Positions 53,411 through 64,000 of a stretch of DNA of 64,000 bases are shown one piece after another. The stretch is from Scatophagus argus. Taxonomy: Eukaryota > Chordata > Actinopteri > Scatophagidae. Where the stretch lies: positions 9,044,501 through 9,108,500 of the forward strand of contig NC_058496.1 in assembly GCF_020382885.2 (NCBI RefSeq), in the 5' to 3' direction. The notes beneath the pieces were generated by a model that was not told the origin of the DNA, did not search any database, and saw only the letters and a program-made list of their open reading frames with translations. Every line of letters begins with the position of its first letter. Position 1 is the stretch's first letter. The position numbers were made by a program, and so were the translations under genes.

Positions 53411-54067
53411 TTTTTTTTAATATACATCCTCCCTTTATTGAATTTTCAAATATATATTGGTATACATAATACAAGATCCACAAGGAACATACAAAATATT
53501 AGACCGCCCTCCTTTTTCACCAACCCTCTAATCTCTCCTCCTTATTGTCCCAATCCATCCCACCACCCAATCCTAACCCCAGACCCACCCTGGCAGGACA
53601 CAGTTGACTTGAATAGTAAGGACAAGGGCAAAAATAAAGGAAAAAAACCCACGCACACAAAGAGATAAAGAGCATTGAATTCATACATACAGTTTTGATC
53701 CACACACTCTTGCATTTCTACATTACTATGAGCTCTATGAGTCATTCCAGTTTCTTATCCCAGCAGAAACTGGGATAATAAACTATAAAATAAGATATAA
53801 ACAGGGGTTACATTTAAAGAGTGAGTAGGAAGGCTCTGCTGCAACCCATGTTTGTCTGTCTCACTGTCATCAGACTGACTCTTGACCCAAAACATAACAT
53901 ATTACTGATAGTACTTGCCCAGCATAATGAAAAAGATTAACCATAGCCAATCCTCCCTCCATCTTGTGTCTCTCTAGCAAGCGTCTACTGATGCACGGCT
54001 TCCTATTGTTCCAAGTAAATTTAAAGAGAATTCTATCAATGAGAGCATTTTGATCATGAAGGAACAT
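53411..54067 (-). mobile_element. 5'-truncated L1/Tx1-like LINE fragment
   Basis: On the minus strand, 53870-54067 encodes a segment like the C-terminal part of L1-clade ORF2: LFKFTWNNRKPCISRRLLER, then a K..GGLAMVNLFHY motif that I recognise from 'FIWNNKKPRIS..EGGL..PNL..YY'. Beyond it (53430-53860) is noncoding, G-rich 3' sequence, and the element appears to end in an A-run (T-run 53411-53418 on plus). The RT and endonuclease domains are absent, so it is a dead 3' fragment. Confidence 0.7.
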
Positions 54068-55983
54068 GTTTAATGTATATTAATTATAGTTTTGTTCTGT
54101 AGCTTTAACCTGTCGAGCGTTAGACCAAATGAATTCCTACGACTGTATAAACATGCTTTGTTTTTAGGCTCAGTACAATCGATAAAGGTTTTTAAAGATA
54201 CAGATTTTGCTATTTTTGAACTGAAGCACATAGCTGGTGTTTTGTACCAATATCCAGTATATTTAAATTTGTAAATTACTATGCAAAATATCAGAGTCAT
54301 TCCCTTTTTTTTATTAAGATATTGTTTGAATAAATAAATGGGAATAGAAAACAAATTGCAAATACAAAAGAAAGCTGCTCTCCAACCTGTGAACGTAAAA
54401 CCTGCTACCAGCTGCTTACTTCAGATATTGTTTAATCAACATTAATTAACTTTTCACATTTTTCTTTTATATTCTGTGGCTACTGTGTTAGATCTATTTT
54501 ATTAGAACTGGCGATTCACACTTGATGTATTTTAGCCCGCAAATGCTAATGTTAACATCAGCAGCCTTAAGTGAGTCGATTTGGCTGCATATTACATTTC
54601 TAATTGTTGTCAGGACATGAGTTAAGCTACTCTTGTCTTTCAAGTGAAAGTTTAATAATCATAGCTTTGTCAGTTTCAGGAGCTTAAAAATGAAATCAGT
54701 TAAGTTTGTAGAGATCCAGATGATCATCTCTCCCAAAGACAGTGGTTGCTATGTCATCCAATTCCATACAGCTAGAGGAACACAGTGGACAGGCCAGGAG
54801 GTGGATCAGAGTAACTAGTTTGTACTCTCAGGTGATTCCAGGTGCGCTCATACGGACATTATTCTGAAGGTATAAATTGGTTTTGTACGTACTGAACGAT
54901 GGTTTGCTCAAGGTAGATGAGACGCAGCAACAAGAGATGCCAGCTTACAGCGATGCTCATTCAGCTGTGATGTGTGTGTGATTCAGTGCTAAAGCGTCCA
55001 CATTCAGTAATTCATTTTTATAAAATTTAATAAACACTACAAGCAGTAGTTAACCAAAGGTAATCAGATATTTCATTTTGTGAGGATTTATTTTTTGGGT
55101 ATTTGTCACTGTAAACATTACCAGTTGATTCATTTGATCTATCTGTGTTTGATACATTATGATTAAGCAATAAATAAGGCATTTTATAATGTCTGAGGAC
55201 TAAGTCTGGATTGTACCCTTTTGTGTCAGCTGACATTGTTAACTTGTTTGCAGCCTTATTTAAAATGCCTCGAGCGTACCTGTCATTAAACATGAGCTCA
55301 CTGTGTGAGATGTAGCACAACACAAATTAATCATATGCACACTGTGCCTGCTGTGAGGAAAAGAACTAATTAGTACAAATGAAAAGCCCCATTTGTTACA
55401 TGACTGATTATATCCCACTGTATATAATAAAAATAAGAATAATGTAATAAACTAAATATTATTAAGAGAGAGTATATTTATGTCCACATCTTTTCAAGGT
55501 ATTTTCAAATTTGTATGTATGCATCAACACTCATGGCACAAACTCATTTGATTCATTTTTATCGTCTTGAAGATAAATCCATTTTTGTTGGATTTTCTCT
55601 TTGTGAAGTAAACTGTTAAAAATGACCACCTACTCCAAAACTACCATGGGCTCTTAGGAAACGCCAAAGACCGATCAGCGCCACCTACTGCCCAAAAAGT
55701 CATTGTAGAAAGTCATCACACACTGTGAGTACCGCAAAATAATAAAAAAAAAAAAGTATGTACTCATTAAAACCTGGACATTTAATCTCAAATGTGACTT
55801 ATTTTAGTTTCAGTTAATTCTTAGGACTTTGATATACTTTTTTGACTGACTGGTGACAGTTTCTACACCCTTTTCTTTTTCCAAAATTGTAAAATAACAC
55901 ACATTCACATTCAGGGATGTAACATCTGCATGAAACTGTCATAAATCAGAAAGGATAAGACATTGTCATACTGTGGTGTTTAA
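54068..55983. other. Intergenic, nothing recognised
   Basis: AT-rich DNA between the LINE fragment and the probable bri3bp transcript end. Frames at 54070-54354 and 55027-55323 (minus) lack recognisable motifs. Confidence 0.5.
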
Positions 55984-55989
55984 TTTATT
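55984..55989 (-). terminator. Possible distal poly(A) signal of bri3bp
   Basis: TTTATT on plus (AATAAA on the bri3bp strand). It was the only perfect signal I noticed between here and the stop codon, implying a 3' UTR of about 3.6 kb. Tentative. Confidence 0.35.
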
Positions 55990-58900
55990 CAAATCTGGAC
56001 CTCATTTTCACTATTGACACTCACAAAAAAAGAACCATTTAGCCATCAGCAGGTTTTGATTAAAACACACACACACACAAAGTAGACAACAGAAAGGCAG
56101 AACAGTTTGGTGCTTGCCACATCAATGAAGTACAGAAAGATTCTGCTAAATAAAAAGGTCTAAAAATATTCATTGATGGAATGAAAAAGAAACAAAATAA
56201 ACATACACTCAAAATTCTAGAAGTAACTGTCTTGAATAAAAAAAAGTTACATTATTGGCACAGCATGTTATAAAAAAGCAGGCGAATAGGAATAATAGGA
56301 ATGTGTAGGATACAGTACATTAAATTAATGGAATTAACAGCCATTCAACACACAGTTTACATACAGAGAATAAATATAAACTGAATATAGCATTAAATCC
56401 AATACTGATTCACTGGCATATTTCAACATCCAAGAGGTAAAGTCAAGTGGTACAAGAGTAGGACTCCAGTTAGTGGCAACTTCTAGCATACAGTGTCTTT
56501 TGCATGATATTTGAAAGGACAATTTAAGCCTCCATCTTAGAGTCTTGTTTTCAAGATTTTTGTCTCAGAAATCTTAGAAATTTTAGTGGTGGCAAAAAAA
56601 AGAAAAAAAAAAGTGAGAGAACTTGCGTGCATGTGAAGAGAAACAACTTCACTCCCCGTTCTTTTTTCAGTGTCTAAAATACAAGTCATGATAAGCACCC
56701 ACCAAGATCCTGAATCATCTGAAGTCCTGAAGCAACTTACAATGAATTTGAATTTCATACAGCAACAAATGACAAACCTGACCTGTTAAGATCACTTGAC
56801 CCCAACTTTAGTAGCATCATAACACATTGGTAAACTAATTAAGTAATTGGTAAAAAGTTTCTTTCAGTGACATACATGATTATTAACATTGAATTATCTC
56901 CTTCATAAATCATATGTGCTGTTGTTAGTAAAACATACACCATCACAGACTACAACTACACATTACAAGACGCCTGCACCATCGCCTCCTTCAAGGTCAG
57001 CTTTACCTCTGAATTCATCAAGAGCAATCATTTTACACACTTTAAAATTTGTCAGATCACAAAACAGAAAGGCTGTGATGATAGAGGGGTTTCAGTCCGC
57101 TTTAGTTCTATATGGTTAAACAGCCCTTGTAAATGTGATAATTTGGTCTATAGAGTAAAGTCATTACAGTCGAACGGTACAGACTGTATGCAATGGTACA
57201 GAAAAATGTATTTTTAATACAAATCCCTAACATAATCATCACACATCACATTTTGGAAGGATTTTGCTCCCTACCTGGGCGGTCAACAACATGTATATAA
57301 TTTAACATAACATTAGAAGCATAAATAAAGCATGCAAGAAAATCCCAGATACTTTGGCTATATGGACTATCTGGAGGCTGGGGGTTTACTGCAGAGACAA
57401 ACTGGGTGCGTTTGGGGAAAATTAAGAATTTTTCTATAATAAACTTTTTTAAATTTCTGTTGCATTTTGCTGGCACCGAGCCTTCATTCCAAGCACAAGG
57501 CAAGACAGTGGGACTGAAAAGAACATCTGAATCCAGCTATTGTACTAAATAAACAACCAAACAAACAAACAAAAAAACACATCTAATGGTAATTATCTGA
57601 GTGTGCTGAGAAACAGCTAGAGTCCATGTGTCTGGGGTTTGTGCGATGCATCGCTTTCCTTCTTAAAGAAGAGCGTCAACGCCCTCACTGACAAACATTA
57701 GGAGTGGCGCAAGAAATTGCACACCAAAGCATCTCACACATACTAATAGTCGCTGAGGAGTTTGTAAGAGCCATGTCATCAATTCAGACATCCTGTGACA
57801 TTACTGTCTTGTCCTCCTTTAATAAATCTTTCTCAGGAGACACTGAAAGCAACATTTTTCACCCCAAATTTGCACAGCATTAGGGTCGTTGGTATAAAAA
57901 CATTTGTTTATAGAGTTCAGATTGTATAAATTGAAATTACAAAACTCTGCCAAGGGGAATATGAATACATGAAGACATATGTGTTGACAATAAAGGAGCA
58001 TGGCAAGGAAAGTCCCAGTCTGATATGACAATACATGATAAGAAACATTAAAAAGACTGGCAGAAATAATAAAGATATAAAAAGCACACTAACAAACTGG
58101 AGTTGCCCGCAGTGATGCACATTAATGTCCAAATCACAGTTTTAACATAATGTTATACTGTTGTAATAATCAGGCTGTTTGTGAACCTCTCAAGTCACAA
58201 ACATGTCTTTTCCAGTGCAGGTCAAGGCTTAGAGTTTTGCCACAGGATCAAAGGCACAAGACCGAATTTAATCTGTAATTAAGAAACAGATCCTATTTAC
58301 TTCACTGACAATCCTTATTCTAATATAGTTATTAAGACATACTTCAAGTCAGTACGATGTGACTCAAAACAACTCGAGTACTTTTTTCTAAAACACTTTT
58401 GTGGATAATCTGCTTATGGCTTCACACATTTAAATGTTGAAAATGCTATATCCCAAATTAAACTTTAAAACCTCAAGCTGCAGTTCAAAATCCCCATGCT
58501 AATTAATTATCAAAACCCTTAATGACGAGCCGGGTTTGGTTTTAGACATTAAGCAAACTTGAAATTCAATATGATGCAAGGAGACAGTCTGTGCATCCAT
58601 TTACAAGTAAGTATTGTCTATTACTGAGTCAGACCAGAAACTGTGAAGTAAATCAAAGAGACCAAACATGAATTTAATTTACTTGATGACTCTTTTCCAA
58701 TTCTATATGTGTGTTGGTTGAGTCCCTGAGATACTGTCGTCTGTCTGCATTTTCTCCTAGTCTCACGGTGACTTCTTGATACAGTGCTTTTCCATGTCAA
58801 AAGCTTAAAACACACAAATTTGAGTAGATCACCCAGATGCATTTTGCTCATGCTCCCATACATACAAACAGAAAAACACACAATGAAAAAGAGGTCCTGA

Positions 58901-59575
58901 TGTCAAACTATTACCACGGTGGAACAGTGACTACATGATTTCAACATTTTGGATGGAAAATGGAATAAATAAATTTTACTATGAACAACTATCCAACATC
59001 TCGAGGATTTTTACATATTAGAAATACAATGTTTGAATCAGTCTCCTGCATCAGACACCCAACCCCTTTCCTATTTCAATGGATTTAAAAAGGGGAAAAA
59101 TGTTTGTGGAAGGTCCCTGTGTGAATTTGAACCCCAAGGTTATGCTTATTCATTTAGTACAAGCACTGACAACACTTTTCCAAATGCCAAAAAAATTCAA
59201 GCCTCAACTTGGAAGTTTCTCAAAAGTAGCTGAGGTGTAGAAATGGGCCAGCATTTTAGGAAACCATGGACATCGCTCTGATAACTTCCTCACAGATGAA
59301 GCAAAAACCCCTCAAAGCCTTCAGACAAAAACAAAAGAAAAAATTGCATCAAGTCAACTGTCCACACCTCTGAGGATTTTTAGGAACTCTGTAACTTAAA
59401 TCAACTCGAGCAGTTAAAATACTGTTTTCAAATCTAGTTCTATCTCCCATCTGACAATAGAGTTGTAAATACCCAGTAGTTGTGTTGCTGCAGATGTGTA
59501 CAGGAAACCTCTTTCTGACATCAGCTGCAGCTGGTTCTACATTTCCCCCTCCCTCCCACTCATCCTTGCTGCCAT
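55990..59575 (-). other. bri3bp: Probable long 3' UTR of bri3bp
   Basis: AT-rich sequence with no coding exon on either strand. The assignment depends on the absence of nearer AATAAA signals. Confidence 0.35.
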
Positions 59576-61859
59576 CTACTGATCACCAGTGCGCTCCAGG
59601 CTGTCTATGACACGGCTCAGCCTGATGTTGAGCAGCCTGATCTGAGTGTCCAGGTGGTCAATTTTCTCTTCCAGTGAACCTGCCCCACCTCCCCGACGCC
59701 AGTACGCTCCCACAGGCCCTGTCATGAAGTAAACGGCCATGATGAAGCACAGCGGCAGCACTGCGCGCTCGGGATCGCCCTCAAACTTCTGCAGGATGTA
59801 GAGGCAGGACAGGGCGAAGAGTGTGACACGTGCTAGCCAAAAGAAGCGGCCAAACACGGCGTGTAGCAGGTAAAAGAAACCCCCCAGGAACATGGAGAGG
59901 AACCAGTATGCCAGGAGCAAAGCGGCAACAAGGAGAAGGGCCCGAGCTGGAGAGTTGGTCAGGGACGTGAGACTGAAGTAGTGGCTGAGGTTTGAGGCTA
60001 CAAAGGAAAGAAAGAGAGAAAAGTAGATAACAGCATTAAAAAAACGTACATCCTTGGTATAAATCCCTCTCTTTGTGCCTATCTGTCTTTGTTAGAAATG
60101 TCATAATAAATGTAAAACTTACAGTCGATGCCCATCACATCCAGCAAATCCGACCAAATCTTCCAGATGGTGTCGAGAAAAGAGTCCACTCCATGGACAA
60201 ACCGCTCTGTTGTTTTGGAGAAAAACTATAGAACCAAAAAGTGAGAGTAAAAAATAGGGTTGTTAAATTCTCAACCAAATGTATGTACAGAAAAATCATT
60301 CAGAACATTATAATGGAAGCAAACCTATAGTTAACCATCAGAAAAGGAAAAGAAAACATACATAGACTGTGTATTTTGACTACAATCTGTTTACACCATC
60401 ATAAATAAAAGAGTTTGGGAGTAAAAACTGCACCGAGGGTACAGTGTATTATTTAAAGTGAATACAGTTGTGCAGTAATAATGATGATTACTTATTTCTC
60501 CAGTACACTGTCAACATGAAACTGACTCTATACTCACATCCGTAGACTGTCAGCCAAAAGGTTTTGGTTAATACTGTTAACGTGTAACACACATTTCACA
60601 ACTATTAAGAATTTATTCTTTAATTAGTTTCTTTCCCTGGCTGGTACCAATCTTGCACTGTCTTCTGAAGTCTCTGGGACACCCACATTGATTGCAACCC
60701 TTATTAATGATATTAGTGACACATGTATTTTACAAATCACAATATCCCTCCATCAACACTATTCATTACCCATATCCAGACCTTTGAATCTGTATTTGGC
60801 AAGTGTATTCATATGGAAGTCAATGTCAGTTAAAAGACAGACTAACTGGTTAGGGTTAGACTATACTGCACTACAGCTGATCCTCTCAGCCCTGCCTTTG
60901 TGGACAAGTCATGAGACGAGGTTTTGGTGTATTGTATGTAACTGTTCATCAGTGTTTCCCTGTCCAAAACTTTAATCAGTCCCTCACTTTGAATGTTGTA
61001 GAAAAAGACATTATGAACATATTCGCCAATTAAAGTCCACTTTTATATATTTCTCCCAACAGAAACAGCTCCGTGCAGCCGGACTGTGAATCATCACGAG
61101 TGTAAGCATACATCACTTTTGTACGGTTTTGGCGGTTACAAGTAGGGAATAACACCCGATTTCAAAATGCAGGAAGTGCTGCTGGGCTGATACATGCACG
61201 AGACCAATGCAAGCACGTGCAAACTAATGTGTTTCCTGTGTGCTCTTGTAAAGGACACACATTAGCTTTCTAATAATTTGAGGATGAAGTCGACATAAAG
61301 GAAGCGGCTGTTAAAGCCTGGACCAATGGGGCTTCAAGCCGTCTGAGTGGGGACTTTAGAAACACTTGATGATGAACTCGGTAACGTTAGAATGAATGAA
61401 CATATTGGGGAAGCATCAAATCACACATTTAGCGCGTTCCAGCGTGAAAAGATATCTAGCCTTATCGTTTACGCCAACGCTATGTCGCCTGACATCTCGC
61501 ATAGATTGATAAAACATGGGATAAAGGCTAATTTTTCAAAATGGCATCCGTGAAATTTTTTGGCAAGGCCCGAGCGCGCTTGTTTCCTGTTTCACTGACC
61601 ACAAAGCCGCCCCGGCTGTTAGCTTCTACAAGCCAAGGCTGAAACCGAGCTGCTATCTTGACAACACCCGTCCTACACCCACCTTGTATAACCCTCTAAT
61701 GTTATCCTCTCCGAAAACACTGCTCAGAGTCTGGTAGATGCCGTTAGCCACCCGTCGGAAGCTGTTCTGGTTGCTGGTCCTGCTCCTGGCCGCTTCGGTT
61801 GTGCACAACAGAGACGCAGAAAGCACCAATAAAACCAAGAAAAACCTGATTCCCTTCAT
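59576..61859 (-). CDS. bri3bp: BRI3-binding protein
   Basis: Small multi-pass membrane protein of ER/mitochondrial membranes, named for binding BRI3. Exons in transcription order: 61683-61859, 60123-60225, 59576-59997; 702 nt = 233 aa plus TAG (human 251). A signal peptide is visible at residues 1-23 (FFLVLLVLSASLLC). A conserved luminal segment follows with SVFGEDNIR, then TTERFVHGVDSFLDTIWKIW encoded mainly by exon 2. Exon 3 has hydrophobic helices at about 112-163 (ALLLVAALLLAYWFLSMFLG, GRFFWLARVTLFALSCLYIL) and about 173-190 (AVLPLCFIMAVYFMTGPVG), then a C-terminal coiled coil (SLEEKIDHLDTQIRLLNIRL). The shorter length comes from a shorter signal/N-terminal region and linker. Confidence 0.95.
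60226..61682 (-). other. bri3bp intron 1
   Basis: 1.46-kb intron between exons 61683-61859 and 60123-60225. No repeat or exon recognised; plus-strand frames at 60688-60975 and 61347-61553 look random. Confidence 0.6.
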
Positions 61860-63738
61860 GGTACCAAATACCCCGAGATGTCAATCAGAAATGTATTACA
61901 AAATATTTTAATAAAACGCAACGTAGCGCAGGTGGTTAGCTGCCTAAAGTAACACCTTGCTGATATATGACAGACCGATGGTGGTGAGAAGCAGTGTTGC
62001 CTTCAAGGCGCCTCGTATTCCCGCTACTTCATTGCTTCCTTCCGCACTCTGAATTGTACTGTCGCGCTTTGGACTAAATTGCTAAAGGGTCGTGTGAGAA
62101 ACGCAGTTGGATTGATGATTACTGCTTCATCTGATCAGTCAAACATCAATTAGACACTTCACGGGGCATCGTGAACACATATCCGTAAGTATCCTAACTG
62201 GTGTTTGAATTAGTTTATTTGCAAAAGACACGGCTAGCGTGTCTCTTTTAAGCACACAAAGTTGACCGTCACTTGCAAAAAATAATTACACGCATCAAAA
62301 ATATTGTAATATCAAATTGTTAAACACCTATTTGTTAGGTCCACATGAAAATCGAGCCCATTTTCCCTAACTGCTTTTATTAGTGTCCCGCCCCTGCGAT
62401 TTCAACCTTTACGATGACATTTAAAGGCATCAATTGTTTCGCGTGAATCTGGAGCAGGACAGACTCATGTGAAGTTTGCTACTGCCCTCCAGTGGTGAAG
62501 TTAAATTTGTAAGCCTAAACTTTTACTGTCTTCTTGTAAGGCTGTTTCAAAATGTCTGCTATTTGTCTGTTGTTCATAAGAAAAGAGAATACTGACAACC
62601 CAGTCCATGATGCTTTTTCTCAAGGAAATGTCTATTTAATGCAGAAATGTTCACGTCTTCTTTTTGGCTTGCTGTGTACCGAGCAGACATGCGCACAGAA
62701 AAGGCTGGGCCCCTGAAAAGGTCTGGTGATTGGTGTCAAGTAACGCAGATGTTCCCACAACAGATAAATCAAAAACGTTTTCTTAAGTTGGTTGGCATAA
62801 GATTGTACAATAATATAGTCAACATTTTAAAGAGATTTTCATATGTAGCCTGAAATTAGTTTCAGTAAATGTCTTATGTTCTGGTCTTTACTGACTTGGT
62901 GTACAAGTGAGAAAAAAATGTAATGCAAGTTTAAAACAATAGGATATCACTTTATACAGTCATTGACTGTATAAATGACTGATTAATGATGTCTGTAACA
63001 CTGATGCTATAGTGCACCAATGACACTTTTCTCACTACACTCACAGAAACCACGTTAATTAATGATATTTGTCAAATCAAATACCAATGTGCAGAGTAAA
63101 CCTGCTGCTTATGAGACATGATGGAGAATTCAAGGAAAGATGCATTTCACTGCTGTTCCAAAGAACCACTTGTTACTTGGATGGCACTCCCCTGAGTTCT
63201 CATTATCCAGAGTAGGCTACAGTGAGGACCAGGCTAATGGTGCAGGAGGAAGTAGGTCAAGACTGCAAATAATGATAATAGGAGTGGTGACAAGAGAGCT
63301 GCATTAAGGCCAAATGCAGAAGCTCTTATCTGATTCATTTATTTATTTCTTTTAAACCACAGGGACAAGAAAGCCGTTTTCAAATTTGTTTAATCATAGG
63401 AACATGTGTATTCAGTAGTCTGTGCCTTTAAATGAACACTAACTGGAAGATCAGTCGTTGAGTGGTTGGAGTCACCCACTAGATGGTAGGATTGTACTAG
63501 AGCTGCGTTGACAACGGTGAAAATGAAATATACATGAGATTTCATGAATGTAACTGTAGGTGACAATTATTTCTAGTATGATTTCCCATATACGCGAGCA
63601 AAACGAATAGTAGTAATAGCAGCACAATTTTTTTTAGCTAAAAAATGTTCAGGTGATACAGGTGTTAGAAAATATCAAACAAAATAAAACTGAACACGCA
63701 CTTTGTTTCCTTCTTTCCGCCTCTGATTTCTGACACCG
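61860..63738. other. bri3bp upstream / divergent intergenic region
   Basis: Holds the bri3bp 5' UTR and promoter. A donor-like ATCC|GTAAGT on plus occurs at 62184/62185, and a perfect 25-bp palindrome at 62951-62975. No coding exon recognised until the frame at 63943. Confidence 0.5.
62951..62975. repeat. Perfect 25-bp palindrome
   Basis: TTTATACAGTCA, T, TGACTGTATAAA: 12-bp arms with a 1-base spacer. Confidence 0.85.
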
Positions 63739-63772
63739 GTTGCTGAGCAACGATGCGTGGTATCCACGCAAC
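63739..63772 (+). promoter_or_regulatory. RFX X-box-like palindromes
   Basis: GTTGCTGAGCAAC at 63739-63751 is two perfect RFX half-sites with a 1-base spacer. Immediately after it, GCGTGG-TAT-CCACGC (63755-63769) is another palindrome, and GTATCCACGCAAC (63760-63772) has the same 6-1-6 layout as a weaker X-box. X-boxes mark promoters of ciliary genes. They stand about 200 bp before the open frame at 63943. Confidence 0.5.
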
Positions 63773-63942
63773 GACGCACTCAAAGTAACGCACAATGCAG
63801 CTCGGACTCTTACAGAAACATACAGTGAAGGAATGTTTTAATCTTAACAAATAAAGTAAAGTGGGAGCTACGTTTGGATTCAGATGTGGCCATACCGCCC
63901 AGATAAAGTTTAGTTCAGGTACCAGGTAGGGTGAGACTTAAA

Positions 63943-64000
63943 ATGTATGCCCGAGCTCCGAGAGTGACCTTCATGACCACAAGCGGCACTTCTTCCGCAG
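63943..64000 (+). CDS. Possible first coding exon of a further gene (runs off window)
   Basis: ATG at 63943 opens a frame to the window end: MYARAPRVTFMTTSGTSSA plus one base. It follows a promoter-like region and is divergent from bri3bp. I do not recognise the protein. A second in-frame ATG is at 63973. Only 19 codons are visible, so it may be chance. Confidence 0.35.
   Translation, partial: MYARAPRVTFMTTSGTSSA

Noticed and set aside
54070-54354. 94-codon minus frame next to the LINE fragment
   Set aside because: It does not resemble reverse transcriptase or endonuclease motifs; kept as unclassified intergenic DNA.
55027-55323. 98-codon minus-strand frame
   Set aside because: No signal peptide, domain or splice context; AT-rich chance frame.

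Overview
The window is vertebrate nuclear DNA, almost certainly from a ray-finned (teleost) fish. Coding sequence is broken into short exons with GT-AG (once GC-AG) introns, most of them short. The encoded proteins are vertebrate orthologues, and the noncoding DNA is AT-rich with many CA/GT, GA, GATA and AAT microsatellites and fish-type retrotransposon tails. The species cannot be named from the sequence. Five genes are clearly readable, a sixth may start at the right edge, and most other open frames are chance.

Layout. (1) 1-13380, + strand: the 3' part of VPS13A (24 constitutive coding exons, about 869 residues, stop at 12152-12154), with a candidate 69-nt cassette exon and an alternative last exon that has its own poly(A) signal. 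(2) 13435-22390, - strand: complete gna14 (7 exons, 354 aa), tail-to-tail with VPS13A. (3) 22391-28691: intergenic DNA, probably including gnaq 3' UTR. (4) 28692-43641, - strand: complete gnaq (7 exons, 359 aa) with a 9.5-kb first intron and a possible TATA promoter near 44.6 kb. (5) about 47.3-52.9 kb, + strand: wdr31, with one noncoding 5' exon and nine coding exons (358 aa). (6) 53.4-54.1 kb: a 5'-truncated LINE fragment, - strand. (7) 59576-61859, - strand: bri3bp (3 exons, 233 aa), probably with a long 3' UTR reaching about 56 kb. (8) 63739-64000: RFX X-box-like palindromes followed by an open frame starting at 63943 and running off the window.

Biology. The VPS13A-GNA14-GNAQ order and orientations match my recollection of human 9q21. 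VPS13A is a bridge-like lipid transfer protein at organelle contact sites. GNA14 and GNAQ are paralogous Gq-class alpha subunits activating phospholipase C-beta, sharing exon phases and lengths for exons 2-7, which points to an old tandem duplication. WDR31 is a WD40 protein linked to cilia. BRI3BP is a small multi-pass membrane protein. The genes are neighbours, not an operon. I found no clearly undescribed system. The most useful leads are transcript-level: alternative VPS13A exons, a microsatellite-built 3' splice site with a 183-nt AG-free zone in gnaq, and a possible ciliary-gene promoter at the right edge.
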